44,033 nucleotides of DNA from an uncultured Bacteroidales bacterium (GTDB lineage: Bacteria; Bacteroidota; Bacteroidia; Bacteroidales; UBA932). Positions within the stretch are counted from its first letter, which is position 1. Every line of letters begins with the position of its first letter. Where the stretch lies: the NCBI GenBank assembly GCA_900317845.1, contig ONII01000016.1, positions 1-44,033 on the forward strand, written 5' to 3'. The translations under genes were made by a program, and so were the position numbers. Positions 8,383-16,597 of the stretch are shown here, piece after piece. The notes under the pieces were generated by a model. The model was not told the origin of the DNA and did not search any database. It saw only the letters and a program-made list of their open reading frames with translations.

Positions 8383-10947
8383 TTAATACCCAATTCTCTT
8401 CCTGGGAGTTCGGTGCGTCGAATTAAGGTTCACGAACTTGGTTTCCAGGTAGTCACAACCATACTTCTCGTTGCTGCAGGCAAACGTAGTGTATGGATTC
8501 CCGTTCACCGCTACACCCTTCTTGACAACCATTATACGGCCGCAGTGGCATTTCGGGCAGAGTTCGGCTTCCGGAATGTCGGCTCCAGGTTTTGTTACCG
8601 GCTCCAGTGTCTGAACGAACTCCTTGACAAACGGAGACGGGTTGTTTATATCGTAGAGCACCCAGGTGTGTTTTTTTGCCCTGGTGATCCCCACGTAGAA
8701 TATGCGGCGTTCCTCGCTGAACGAATAGGCGTCAGGCGCACTGAGGACGTATCTAAGAACATGACTATCACTGATTTGCGATGGAAAACCCATTGTTCCA
8801 CCATTGCAGTTGAGCAGAATGATGTAGTCACACTCCAGGCCCTTGGACTGGTGAACTGTCATGAAGTTCAACTTGCGTCGGCCATAGGTAATATAAGCAC
8901 TGTTTTGACCCTCGTGAATGGCTAGTTCCGTGTTCTTGAAGATGTTCACATCGAACTTATATCGGCCCAGCAGCATGATTTCTTTATCTGCAGGAATCTG
9001 GTCGGCCAGGTATTTCACGGTTTCTACGATGTCGGTCTGACCGTTGGTTGAAAGGAAGTCCAGCTTGGTCTCAGCATCCTCCCTGAAGGAATGCACATTC
9101 TTGACGGCCTGTTCAGGATTAGCCAGGATGAACTTGGAAGAATCGGCAATGGCCGGTTCCCCGAAGCGGTAGGTGGTTTCCATCAGGCATTTCTTTGTGT
9201 AGCCAAAGAACTTCTCAAAGGACTTGAAAAGGGCCATGTCACTGCCTGCAAAGCGGTAGATGGACTGCCAGTCATCTCCCACGCAGAACAGTTTTGTAAG
9301 CGGCTCTTTCCTCCTCAACGACTCCAGGAAGCGGTAGCGGTCCATTGAGATGTCCTGGAACTCATCGACAAGAATGTAATCGTAGTCGGGACGATGTCCA
9401 TTGTTGCACAGCTCTGTGGCTCTGATGATGGCATCGGTGAAGTCAATTTCATTGTTCTCCTCCTCCATCCGCGCATACGCTTCAACGAAGGGAGCAACGA
9501 TATCATTAATTGTGATTGCATCCGGTCCGGTGCCAACTTCGCGACGGATATCGTTCATGGATCTGCTCCTGGACTTTAGCAGGAAGTTGAATGCTGTGAG
9601 CATCCCCAGAATGTTCTCTTCCTGGCGCTGCAACTCGCGGGCAACATTCTGTTGAGTGGCTTTACTGAATACCGCACCCAGATCCTGCAGTTGCTTGCTG
9701 AGGTTTTGGAACACATCACCCCGGTGGAATCCGGCACTTGATGTCTCAAGCAGGATTGTTCCCCTATCGTGGTGGCACTTTCTCTTCCACTCAATTCCGT
9801 CCAGATACTTATATTCTTCGTCGTACGTAAACCAACCTGGACAGTGCCCAGCCTCGTTTACAGCAAAATGCTCAAGATATATCCTTTTAGTCTGGCCATT
9901 GGGCTGGTCGATATAAATGGAGAAATCCGGGTAATACTGGCGATAGTCGGCGTCGACAGTATTGAATTCATATTTTTCCTCGTAACGGAATTTGATGCCA
10001 CGGAAGCCCAGGAAATCGCAGATTTTGCTCTCTTCGTCCGACTTGCAGAAAACAGGGTGACCGTCCATATCCTTGAAGAAGGCCTGGATGCCGTGTTTCT
10101 GGCGGTCCATCATGTAGTCCTGCATGGAGGAATACTCAAACTGGTCCCGCATCGTGTATCGCGAACGAATAATATAGTCGGCAATAGCAGCCCGGAATGA
10201 AGGATTCTCCTTCGAGAGTTTATGATAGACCTGGACTGAGAAGTCTTGCGGCGTGATGGTCGGCTTTTCGCCGGTTGCCTCGCCGATGATATCCAAAGCT
10301 AGCTTGTGGAAAGTGCGGCATTTCAGCTTCTTCTCTCCCAGGCGCTCCGAGAGTGATTCTGCCGCTTTTCTGGTGAAGGTGATGAGCAGGATCTTTTCGG
10401 CCGGGACATGCTGCACGTCGATGAGGTACCGGACCTTGCCGACGGTGGTCATGGTCTTGCCGCTACCTGCGCTGCTTATCACGAGTACGTTATCCTCCAG
10501 AGACACAACAGCCTCCCGCTGCTGAGCATCGAGAGGATATGCTAAGACGGTATCGAAATACTGGCGGCAACGGGAGCGCTCATTATCGATGAAGTGCTCA
10601 TTGTTGGCCTTTTTATGCGTCCGTGTGTCCGTCATTGCGGTATGGAAACGCTGGAAGGACTCCTTTTCTGCTGACTCTTCTAGTTCCTTGGTGTTGAGGA
10701 GAGACTTCACCTCTCTATCCAGCGCGTCGTATTTCTCTGCCAGCATCAGGCGCTCCGTCTCAGTGATATAGTGGCTGAAGCTGTAGTATTTGCTAATATC
10801 GGTAAAGGCAAGCTTTAAATCTGGTTGAATACGAGCAATAGTTTCTAGGCGCTCTTGATGCCTCTTTGCCTTCTGTCTGGACCTGATGCAAATCATCACC
10901 CAGAGGATGACAGCAACAGTCAGCAGTATGATTAATGCATACAGCAT
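8383..10947 (-). CDS. Membrane-anchored UvrD/HelD-like SF1 helicase with nuclease-like insert and zinc ribbon
   Basis: An 854-residue SF1A helicase. Residues 3-20 form one hydrophobic segment (LYALIILLTVAVILWVMI), followed by charged and coiled-coil-prone sequence. The helicase has Walker A SSAGSGKT (158-165), Walker B LVDEFQD (526-532), GDDWQSIYRFAG (557-568), MTVHQSKGLECD and a motif VI RIFYVGITRAKK. Between the early motifs and Walker B is an insert with SDEESKICDFL (about 303-313), YYPDF (338-342) and YLEHF (357-361), the pattern of a PD-(D/E)XK-like domain found in HelD-type helicases. The C-terminus has a topoisomerase-like zinc ribbon with C797, C800, C824 and C831. Its composition is AT-richer than the neighbours. 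It may act in DNA repair or defence; the sequence alone does not decide. Confidence 0.85.
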   Translation of the reverse strand: MLYALIILLTVAVILWVMICIRSRQKAKRHQERLETIARIQPDLKLAFTDISKYYSFSHYITETERLMLAEKYDALDREVKSLLNTKELEESAEKESFQRFHTAMTDTRTHKKANNEHFIDNERSRCRQYFDTVLAYPLDAQQREAVVSLEDNVLVISSAGSGKTMTTVGKVRYLIDVQHVPAEKILLITFTRKAAESLSERLGEKKLKCRTFHKLALDIIGEATGEKPTITPQDFSVQVYHKLSKENPSFRAAIADYIIRSRYTMRDQFEYSSMQDYMMDRQKHGIQAFFKDMDGHPVFCKSDEESKICDFLGFRGIKFRYEEKYEFNTVDADYRQYYPDFSIYIDQPNGQTKRIYLEHFAVNEAGHCPGWFTYDEEYKYLDGIEWKRKCHHDRGTILLETSSAGFHRGDVFQNLSKQLQDLGAVFSKATQQNVARELQRQEENILGMLTAFNFLLKSRSRSMNDIRREVGTGPDAITINDIVAPFVEAYARMEEENNEIDFTDAIIRATELCNNGHRPDYDYILVDEFQDISMDRYRFLESLRRKEPLTKLFCVGDDWQSIYRFAGSDMALFKSFEKFFGYTKKCLMETTYRFGEPAIADSSKFILANPEQAVKNVHSFREDAETKLDFLSTNGQTDIVETVKYLADQIPADKEIMLLGRYKFDVNIFKNTELAIHEGQNSAYITYGRRKLNFMTVHQSKGLECDYIILLNCNGGTMGFPSQISDSHVLRYVLSAPDAYSFSEERRIFYVGITRAKKHTWVLYDINNPSPFVKEFVQTLEPVTKPGADIPEAELCPKCHCGRIMVVKKGVAVNGNPYTTFACSNEKYGCDYLETKFVNLNSTHRTPRKRIGY

Positions 10948-11079
10948 GCAGTTTTCATGAAAAGGAGGCTCTTGTGACTACAAATTTACAAAAAATCTTC
11001 TATAGCTTCTACGTCTCAGTAGCTGTGGACAAAAAGGAGAAGGTATTGCCTTCAAGAGAATAGGGTATCCTGATGGAAA

Positions 11080-11106
11080 AGATGCCCGGTCGGGGCCGGG
11101 CATGAC
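11080..11106 (-). repeat. Subfamily A palindromic element, copy 3
   Basis: Read on the minus strand: GTCATGCCCGG, loop CCCCGA, CCGGGCATCT. Third of three same-orientation copies between the GH13 gene and the helicase gene. Confidence 0.85.
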
Positions 11107-11179
11107 GAGGATGGGCAAGTAGGCTATGTTGACACATTGTTCCGTGAAATGGAACTAGTTGAATATTAGCTATTTATCA

Positions 11180-11213
11180 AAAATCACCTATGCGATTATG
11201 CATAGGTGATTTT
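11180..11213. terminator. Hairpin, possible terminator downstream of the GH13 gene
   Basis: A perfect 14-bp inverted repeat, AAAATCACCTATGC and its complement, separated by 6 nt (GATTAT) and ending in TTTT on both strands. It could terminate transcription leaving the minus-strand PFK-GH13 operon. It is AT-rich compared with classic terminators. It also lies in the accessory block between repeat copies 3 and 4 and could be mobile-element debris. Confidence 0.45.
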
Positions 11214-11259
11214 GCGTAAGTGATTCATACTGAATTGATTGCGTTTTACGGCTAAAAAG

Positions 11260-11286
11260 AGATGCCCGGTCAGGGCCGGGCATGAC
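11260..11286 (-). repeat. Subfamily A palindromic element, copy 4
   Basis: Minus strand: GTCATGCCCGG, loop CCCTGA, CCGGGCATCT. One loop base differs from copy 3. It lies 26 nt from copy 5. Confidence 0.85.
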
Positions 11287-11312
11287 GAGGAGGGCCGGGC
11301 TGGACTAAAAAG

Positions 11313-11338
11313 AGATGCCCGGTCAAGCCGGGCATGAC
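11313..11338 (-). repeat. Subfamily A palindromic element, copy 5 (3' of GH13 gene)
   Basis: Minus strand: GTCATGCCCGG, loop CTTGA, CCGGGCATCT. It begins 4 nt after the stop of the minus-strand GH13 gene with the GTCAT end toward the gene, the same polarity as copies 1 and 2. Copies 4 and 5 share the flank AAAAAGAG just outside the ATCT end. Confidence 0.85.
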
Positions 11339-11342
11339 GGGG

Positions 11343-12764
11343 TTATTGCACCTGGATAATGGTAAAGTCAAGGGTGCAGACCGTGAGGCTGTAGACTGTC
11401 CGGACGAGTTTAATGCCCAGATAGTCAAGGGCTTCCGGGGGGATGCGGACGGTGATGTCGGCCGTGTCGCCAAAGTTGGAGACAAGCAGGTAGGTTTCCT
11501 TGCCGTCTGAGCGGAGCCAGGCGAAATGGCGGTCCGGGTTAAAGCGGGCGGGGTCCTGGCAGTAACAAAGGTCGAAGGTGCGGCCTTCCGCAAAGGCAGG
11601 CTTGCCGGCCAATGCCAGCACCTCCCGATAGCGTTTCAGGACGCCCTGGTCCGGGGACGATAGCGCCGGAACCGTGCACCAGTCAAAGATGGAGGTGCGT
11701 CCGTCCAGGCCGCTGAAGCCTTCCTGCTGCATACCGCGCTCCCCTGCCTCCTGCCCGAAGTACAGCATGAAGGGGGCGTCATTCAGCAGGGCGCTCACTG
11801 CCAGGGCTGCATAGCCGGCCTGGGCGCTGCCGCAGAAAAAGTCGGATGCCACGCGCTGCTCGTCATGATTCTCCAGGAAGTTGAGCATATGCGGCTGTAA
11901 AGTCCCCAAAAACTGCCAGTTATGCGAGATCTCCCGGGCCGATGCACCGGAGCAAGTCACCGCCCGCAGCGTGTCGTACAGGCCGCATTTGTCGTACAGG
12001 TAGTCAAAGCCCACCTCTTCCACGTACATGCGGTACTTGGCTTTTTCGTACACTTCGGCCACAAAAATGACCTCCGGGAACTCTGCCTTGATGCTGGCGA
12101 TGAGCCACTGCATGAACTGCGGGGGCACCAGCTCCACCATGTCGCAGCGGAAGCCGTCCACGCCCTTAGAGGCCCAGAAACGCACAATGTCCAGCATCTT
12201 GTCCCAGGTGCCGGTGTGGTGATCGCAGTAGTTAATCTTGACCGTTTCCCACCAGTCGTTGATGCCGGGAGCGGCGGTGAAGCAGTTTCCGGAGGCCTTG
12301 GCGGGCATTTCCTGGTAGCCTTTGGGGTTGAGCGGCAGTTGCAGGGCCTCTCCCGGGTAGTAGAAAAAGTCGTTCTCCGGTGCCCAGTGCACGGTTTTAT
12401 CGTCCCCAACGCCCAGCGTCCCCTTGTATTCGCGGGCCACGTGATTGGGCACAAAGTCGATGATGCACTTGAGACCCGCCGCGTGCGTGCGCTTCACCAG
12501 GTCCTCGAATTCTTCCATCCGGCGCTCCGGGACATCGGCCATGTAAGGATTGACGTCGTAGTAGTCGGTAATGGCGTAGGGACTCCCGGCCTCCCCTTTC
12601 ACCACCTTTTCTCCCGAGCTGGCGCTGGCATGCCGGATGAGGCCGGTGTACCATACATAATGAGCACCGAGCCCTTTCCAATACTGGAAGGACCCGGTGT
12701 CGATGGAAGAAAATTTACCGTTTCCCCAGAGTCTGGGAAGTACCTGGTAAATAATTCTTTTCAT
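11343..12764 (-). CDS. GH13-family alpha-amylase-type glycosidase, cytoplasmic
   Basis: A 473-residue GH13 (alpha/beta)8-barrel enzyme without a signal peptide, so probably acting inside the cell on alpha-glucans or oligosaccharides. Conserved regions: CIIDFVPNHV (region I), GVDGFRCDMVE with the nucleophile D208, VAEVYE with the acid/base E237, and FLENHDEQR with the transition-state Asp D301. It ends with a beta-sandwich domain (YLLVSNFGDTADITV). The exact linkage specificity is not readable. The start codon is 1 nt from the stop of the PFK gene upstream, so they form an operon linking glucan breakdown to glycolysis. Three palindromic repeats and a hairpin follow the stop. Confidence 0.9.
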   Translation of the reverse strand: MKRIIYQVLPRLWGNGKFSSIDTGSFQYWKGLGAHYVWYTGLIRHASASSGEKVVKGEAGSPYAITDYYDVNPYMADVPERRMEEFEDLVKRTHAAGLKCIIDFVPNHVAREYKGTLGVGDDKTVHWAPENDFFYYPGEALQLPLNPKGYQEMPAKASGNCFTAAPGINDWWETVKINYCDHHTGTWDKMLDIVRFWASKGVDGFRCDMVELVPPQFMQWLIASIKAEFPEVIFVAEVYEKAKYRMYVEEVGFDYLYDKCGLYDTLRAVTCSGASAREISHNWQFLGTLQPHMLNFLENHDEQRVASDFFCGSAQAGYAALAVSALLNDAPFMLYFGQEAGERGMQQEGFSGLDGRTSIFDWCTVPALSSPDQGVLKRYREVLALAGKPAFAEGRTFDLCYCQDPARFNPDRHFAWLRSDGKETYLLVSNFGDTADITVRIPPEALDYLGIKLVRTVYSLTVCTLDFTIIQVQ

Positions 12765-12765
12765 A

Positions 12766-13995
12766 CTACCAATTCAGGATCTTCTTGAAGTCGTACTCCT
12801 CGGGATTGGCGACGTACTTCCCTGCGGCTTCATAGTCCGCGGGGGTGATGAAGTGGCAGATGTGGTTGAAGTAGTTCTGGGCGGTACCGCCGTCAATGGC
12901 CACGCGGCGCGGCGGGATTTTACCGTCGGCCTGCTGCAGGTCTTTCAGGTACAGCGGATGGGCGGTGCCAAAGGCGTCTACATACACCATGCAGCCGGTC
13001 TCGCCTTTTGCGAAGAGCTCATAGGCACCCATGGCCAGCTCCGTGCAGTAGGTAAGGTCAAAGCCGATGGGATCCTGGCAGCGGACATCGTAGCCAATCT
13101 CTATCGGACGGGTCTTGACCTTGAGGCCGATCTTCTTGAATTCTTTTTCCAGGATGTCGTTGAACAGCACAGCCTTGGAGATTTTTCCAAGTTCCGGATG
13201 GCCGTGTTCGTCGTAGGTCATGGACACGCCGGCGTTCTTGATTTCCTGGGGATCCAGATCATGGAACACGCCTTCTGCCACCACAACGGTACCGTAACCG
13301 ATGCCCAGGAGCTTGCGCTTGATGATGGTGGACAGGGCCAGCTTCACAATCTTGTCCAGGGTGATGGTGGTCTTGTTGAACATTTCCGGGATAATGGTCA
13401 TGGGGCAGTGCGTTGCCTCGCCAATACCCAGGGCCAGGTGACCGGCGCTGCGGCCCATGGCGCTGATGATGAGCCAGTTGCCGCTGGTGCGGGCATCCTC
13501 ATACACGGTGCGGGCCAGGTGGGCACCCTCGTCCTTGGCGCTGTTGAAGCCAAAGGTAGGAGTGTTCTGCGGCAGCGGAAGGTCGTTGTCGATGGTCTTG
13601 GGCACGTGGATGTTCTTGATGGGATACTGCTTGGCTTCCAGGAACTTGGCAATGCGGTTGGCGGTGGAGGCGGTGTCGTCGCCGCCCACGGTGACCAGCA
13701 GCTTGATGTTGTTGTCCTGGAACAGGTTCAGGTTGAAGTTTTCTTCAAAGTCCTTGTCGGTGGGTTTGAAGCGGCTCATCTGGAGGTAGCTGCCGCCCCG
13801 GTTAAAGTAAGCGTCCGCCTTGAAGAAATCCAGTTCTTCCGTGCGCGGATTTTTGGAGAACAGGCCGCTGTAACCCTCATGCAGGCCAATCACACGATAA
13901 CCATTGCTAAGGAAGGTCTTAGCCACAGACATAACCACGGTGTTCATGCCCGGAGCCGGGCCGCCACCACAAAGGATGATGATAGAATCTTTCAT
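12766..13995 (-). CDS. pfp: 6-phosphofructokinase, probably pyrophosphate-dependent
   Basis: A 409-residue phosphofructokinase, phosphorylating fructose 6-phosphate in glycolysis. GGGPAPGMN (10-18) is the N-terminal phosphate loop. GGDDT (104-108) has Asp where ATP-dependent enzymes have Gly (GGDGS), and PKTIDND (132-138) has Lys before the TIDND active-site motif. Both are known marks of PPi-dependent PFKs, whose reaction is reversible; D136 is the expected catalytic base. MGRSAGHLALG is the substrate-binding segment. Phosphoryl donor choice is inferred from these residues. The gene has its own -7 box 35 nt upstream and is followed after 1 nt by the GH13 gene. Confidence 0.93.
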   Translation of the reverse strand: MKDSIIILCGGGPAPGMNTVVMSVAKTFLSNGYRVIGLHEGYSGLFSKNPRTEELDFFKADAYFNRGGSYLQMSRFKPTDKDFEENFNLNLFQDNNIKLLVTVGGDDTASTANRIAKFLEAKQYPIKNIHVPKTIDNDLPLPQNTPTFGFNSAKDEGAHLARTVYEDARTSGNWLIISAMGRSAGHLALGIGEATHCPMTIIPEMFNKTTITLDKIVKLALSTIIKRKLLGIGYGTVVVAEGVFHDLDPQEIKNAGVSMTYDEHGHPELGKISKAVLFNDILEKEFKKIGLKVKTRPIEIGYDVRCQDPIGFDLTYCTELAMGAYELFAKGETGCMVYVDAFGTAHPLYLKDLQQADGKIPPRRVAIDGGTAQNYFNHICHFITPADYEAAGKYVANPEEYDFKKILNW

Positions 13996-14030
13996 ATTGT
14001 TTGTTAAAAATTTGGTTCCTTTAAATCATA

Positions 14031-14038
14031 CAAAGGTA
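14031..14038 (-). promoter_or_regulatory. -7 box (TACCTTTG) for the PFK-GH13 operon
   Basis: TACCTTTG on the minus strand, 35 nt before the PFK ATG at 13995. No exact -33 TTTG at the standard spacing. Confidence 0.55.
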
Positions 14039-14177
14039 ATCATTTTTTGTGGAAAAACATGATTTTTATTGGCAGGTATGGCCAATGTCCCACTGGAAGT
14101 CCCGCCACCGCTACGTTTTCCGGCCAAACTGCTCCCCTGGCGTACCAATCGCAGCATGAAATTCCGGAAAGATTCAC

Positions 14178-14185
14178 TACATTTG
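14178..14185 (+). promoter_or_regulatory. -7 box (TACATTTG) for the Y-family polymerase
   Basis: TACATTTG ends 5 nt before the ATG at 14191. Transcription would start at the start codon, which argues for this ATG and against an upstream start at 14047. Confidence 0.55.
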
Positions 14186-14190
14186 TAAGA

Positions 14191-15558
14191 ATGAATCCGC
14201 GGACCTACATAGCTATCGACCTTAAATCGTTCTACGCATCGGTAGAGTGCGTGGAACGGGGACTGGACCCGCTGCAGGCCCGTCTGGTGGTGGCCGATGA
14301 CTCCCGCACGGACAAAACCATCTGCCTGGCGGTGTCTCCCGCCCTCAAGGCGTATGGCATTCCCGGGCGGCCGCGTTTGTTTGAAGTGAAGCAGCGGATT
14401 GCCCAGCTCAAACGGGAGAATCCCCGGCTGGAACTGGACTTCATTACCGCTAAGCCGCGCATGGCTAAGTACCTGGAAGTCAGCGGTCAAGTGTACAGCG
14501 TGTACCTTCGCCACATTGCCCCGGAAGACATCCATGTGTACTCCATTGACGAGGTTTTTATCGACGCCACGGAATACCTCCGGATGTATAGCGTCGATGC
14601 CCATACGCTCGCGATGCGCCTCATCCAGGAAGTGCTCCGGGAGACGGGCGTTACGGCAACGGCGGGCATCGGCCCCAATCTGTACCTGGCCAAGGTGGCG
14701 ATGGACATTGAGGCCAAGCACCGGCAGGCGGACAAGGACGGCGTGCGCATTGCGGAACTTACAGAGATGAGTTACCGGGAAAAATACTGGACTCACAAGC
14801 CCCTGACGGACTTTTGGCGCATCGGCCATGGCACAGAAGCGCGGCTCGCGAGTGCCGGCATGTTTACCCTGGGCGACGTGGCGCGCATGTCGCTCCAGAA
14901 CGAAGAGGTGCTCTATAAACTCTTTGGTATCAATGCAGAGCTTCTGATTGACCACGCCTGGGGCTGGGAACCCTGCACCATGGCCGATATCAAGCGCTAC
15001 CGGCCCAGTGCCAGCAGCCTTTCCGGCGGCCAGGTGCTCATGGAGCCGTATTCCTTCGAGAAAGCCCGGACCATTGTGCGGGAAATGACGGATTTGCTGT
15101 CGCTGGATTTGGTCGATAAACGCCTGGTGACCACCCAGCTGGTGCTGCATGTGGGCTATGAGGCGGGCAAGGGAAACGGGCCCATGGTGAAGGACTGGTA
15201 CGGCCGCCCCACCCCCAAGCCGGCGCATGGCTCCGTGAACCTTCCTTTCCCCACATCGGCCACCTCCATCCTGCTCCGGTCCATGATGGAACTGTACGAT
15301 AAAATTGTAGACAAAAAGCTTTCTGTCAGACGCGTTTACGTTGTTGCATCTCAAGTAAAGCGGGAGGAGGAAGTGGACGGGCTCCAGATGAGTCTTTTTG
15401 ACGATGTGGCAGACACTTCCCGGGAGCGCCGGCAGCAGGAAGCCATCCTGGAAATTAGGCGGAAATTCGGGAAAAATGCCATCCTGAAAGGGATGAATTT
15501 CGAGGAGGGCGCCACCACCCGCGACCGCAACCAGCAAATAGGAGGACACCACGAATGA
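14191..15558 (+). CDS. Y-family (UmuC/DinB-like) translesion DNA polymerase
   Basis: A 455-residue Y-family polymerase that copies damaged DNA. The palm begins at once with TYIAIDLKSFYASVEC (catalytic D10) and continues with the second metal site YSIDEVFID (D120, E121). TATAGIGPNLYLAKVAMD follows, and the helix-hairpin region is around FWRIGHGTEARLASAGMFTLGDVA. The C-terminal little-finger domain includes MEPYSFEKARTIVREM. The frame extends upstream to 14047, but that stretch has no domain and includes the promoter, so ATG 14191 is used. The last base pairs overlap the start of a small YolD-like ORF (ATGA), a pairing known for UvrX/YolD-type loci. No LexA-type operator was recognised. Confidence 0.92.
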   Translation: MNPRTYIAIDLKSFYASVECVERGLDPLQARLVVADDSRTDKTICLAVSPALKAYGIPGRPRLFEVKQRIAQLKRENPRLELDFITAKPRMAKYLEVSGQVYSVYLRHIAPEDIHVYSIDEVFIDATEYLRMYSVDAHTLAMRLIQEVLRETGVTATAGIGPNLYLAKVAMDIEAKHRQADKDGVRIAELTEMSYREKYWTHKPLTDFWRIGHGTEARLASAGMFTLGDVARMSLQNEEVLYKLFGINAELLIDHAWGWEPCTMADIKRYRPSASSLSGGQVLMEPYSFEKARTIVREMTDLLSLDLVDKRLVTTQLVLHVGYEAGKGNGPMVKDWYGRPTPKPAHGSVNLPFPTSATSILLRSMMELYDKIVDKKLSVRRVYVVASQVKREEEVDGLQMSLFDDVADTSRERRQQEAILEIRRKFGKNAILKGMNFEEGATTRDRNQQIGGHHE

Positions 15559-15722
15559 GCACCCCGTACGATGATATCATCCACCTGGAGCATCCCACCT
15601 CCACCAGGCACCCCCGCATGGCCCGGCTGGACCGTGCCGCCCAGTTCGCGCCCTTCGCCGCCCTGAAAGGCTACGAGGAAGTCATTGAAGAGAACCGCGA
15701 GAAAAACGAGGAGAATTATTAG
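15555..15722 (+). CDS. YolD-like 55-residue protein, partner of the Y-family polymerase
   Basis: A 55-codon ORF starting at the ATGA overlap with the polymerase stop and ending at TAG 15720-15722. It reads MSTPYDDIIHLEHP...RMARLDRAAQFAPFAALKGYEEV. The pattern YDDIIxLxHP, RAAQFAPFAAL, GYEE is shared by short proteins found next to UmuC/UvrX-like polymerases in Firmicutes and mobile elements, often called YolD-like. The role is unproven; modulation of the polymerase is the usual guess. Translational coupling through ATGA supports a real gene. Its last 41 nt overlap the 3' end of the convergent araC-type gene. Confidence 0.82.
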   Translation: MSTPYDDIIHLEHPTSTRHPRMARLDRAAQFAPFAALKGYEEVIEENREKNEENY

Positions 15723-16590
15723 CATCTCCCGGAAACTCTGTAGGAGTCATTCCGGTCATCTTTTTGAACAGGCGGCTGAAATGGTGTGGATATTCAAACC
15801 CAAGCAAATCGGCTACTTCTCCCACACTGAGCCCTTTCATCAAGAAGGTCTTGGCCTGGTCGATAACGAAGGTATGGATATAGCCGATGGCTGTGCCGCC
15901 GGTAGCTTGGTGAATCATATCGCCGAAATAGCGGGCAGAATAAGCCAGTTCGCTGGCACACCAGGCAACTGTCGGGAGGCCCTTTTCGTGCTGAAGTCCC
16001 TTGGAGAAATAATCCACCAGCAGGCGGTGGAAGCGTTTGAGGATGTCGCTTTCGCCGCTTTCCTTTTCGGTAAGCTGGCGCAGGTAAATGCGCTGGCAGT
16101 AGTCCAGAATCAATTGAAGGTAACTGGTAAGGATTCTCCTGAGGGAAGGCGAGTCCTGGTTCTCCTGCATTTCCTTTCGCATCGTGACCAGGAGAAGCGA
16201 TATCCGTTCCCATTCCTTGGGTTCCATGCGGAGCCAGTCCGTGTCGAAATAGGAGAAAAACGGGTTTTCTGGTATATACAGTTCCGGAGACCAGAGCAAC
16301 GCCCATCCGTTGATGTACAGGGGCGTTCCGTTGTCTTCTCCGCCGCCAATCTGTCCGGGCGCAACGGCAATGATGGAGCTGTCACCGACCAGAATGGATT
16401 TGGTGCCGTAGGACAAATATTTAGGGAATTGCTGCTGAATGAAAAGGCCGTAAACGCCGTAATTGTTCAGGCTGTTGCGGAACGGCGACACCTCGTCATA
16501 ACTGATGAGCGCCAGCTGTGGATGTAGCACCGGAGCACCTACATACGCTGCATAGACATTAGGATTATCGACCTTCAGAATCTTCTTCAT
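15682..16590 (-). CDS. AraC-family transcriptional regulator
   Basis: A 302-residue regulator. The start is placed at 16590 (MKKILKVDN), because a -7 box lies 7 nt upstream; the frame continues upstream to 16809, but that stretch overlaps the divergent promoter and hydrolase gene. An N-terminal cupin-like effector domain (YGLFIQQQF...GPLYINGWALLWSP-like sequence) precedes a C-terminal double helix-turn-helix. The second HTH, LSVGEVADLLGFEYPHHFSRLFKKMTGMTPTEF in the protein's last 50 residues, is the canonical AraC signature. It probably controls the divergent hydrolase/cyclophilin-like operon across a 91-bp intergenic region. The last codons overlap the convergent YolD-like ORF by 41 nt. Confidence 0.9.
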   Translation of the reverse strand: MKKILKVDNPNVYAAYVGAPVLHPQLALISYDEVSPFRNSLNNYGVYGLFIQQQFPKYLSYGTKSILVGDSSIIAVAPGQIGGGEDNGTPLYINGWALLWSPELYIPENPFFSYFDTDWLRMEPKEWERISLLLVTMRKEMQENQDSPSLRRILTSYLQLILDYCQRIYLRQLTEKESGESDILKRFHRLLVDYFSKGLQHEKGLPTVAWCASELAYSARYFGDMIHQATGGTAIGYIHTFVIDQAKTFLMKGLSVGEVADLLGFEYPHHFSRLFKKMTGMTPTEFPGDANNSPRFSRGSLQ

Positions 16591-16597
16591 AACCCTG

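Noticed and set aside
11080-11338. CRISPR array from the three similar repeats
   Set aside because: Spacing is irregular (26 and 153 nt), each unit is a self-contained palindrome, and no cas genes are present.
12853-14007. 384-codon plus-strand frame opposite the PFK gene
   Set aside because: Antisense shadow of a clearly conserved gene in GC-rich DNA; no domain, composition typical of mirror frames. The same applies to the long frames at 5999-7276, 14026-15552, 18725-19726, 20476-21492, 25342-26310, 31238-32131, 34352-35491, 36216-37181, 38736-40067 and 41036-42037.
14047-14190. N-terminal extension of the Y-family polymerase
   Set aside because: The extra 48 residues have no similarity to the family, and a -7 box lies 5 nt before the internal ATG at 14191.
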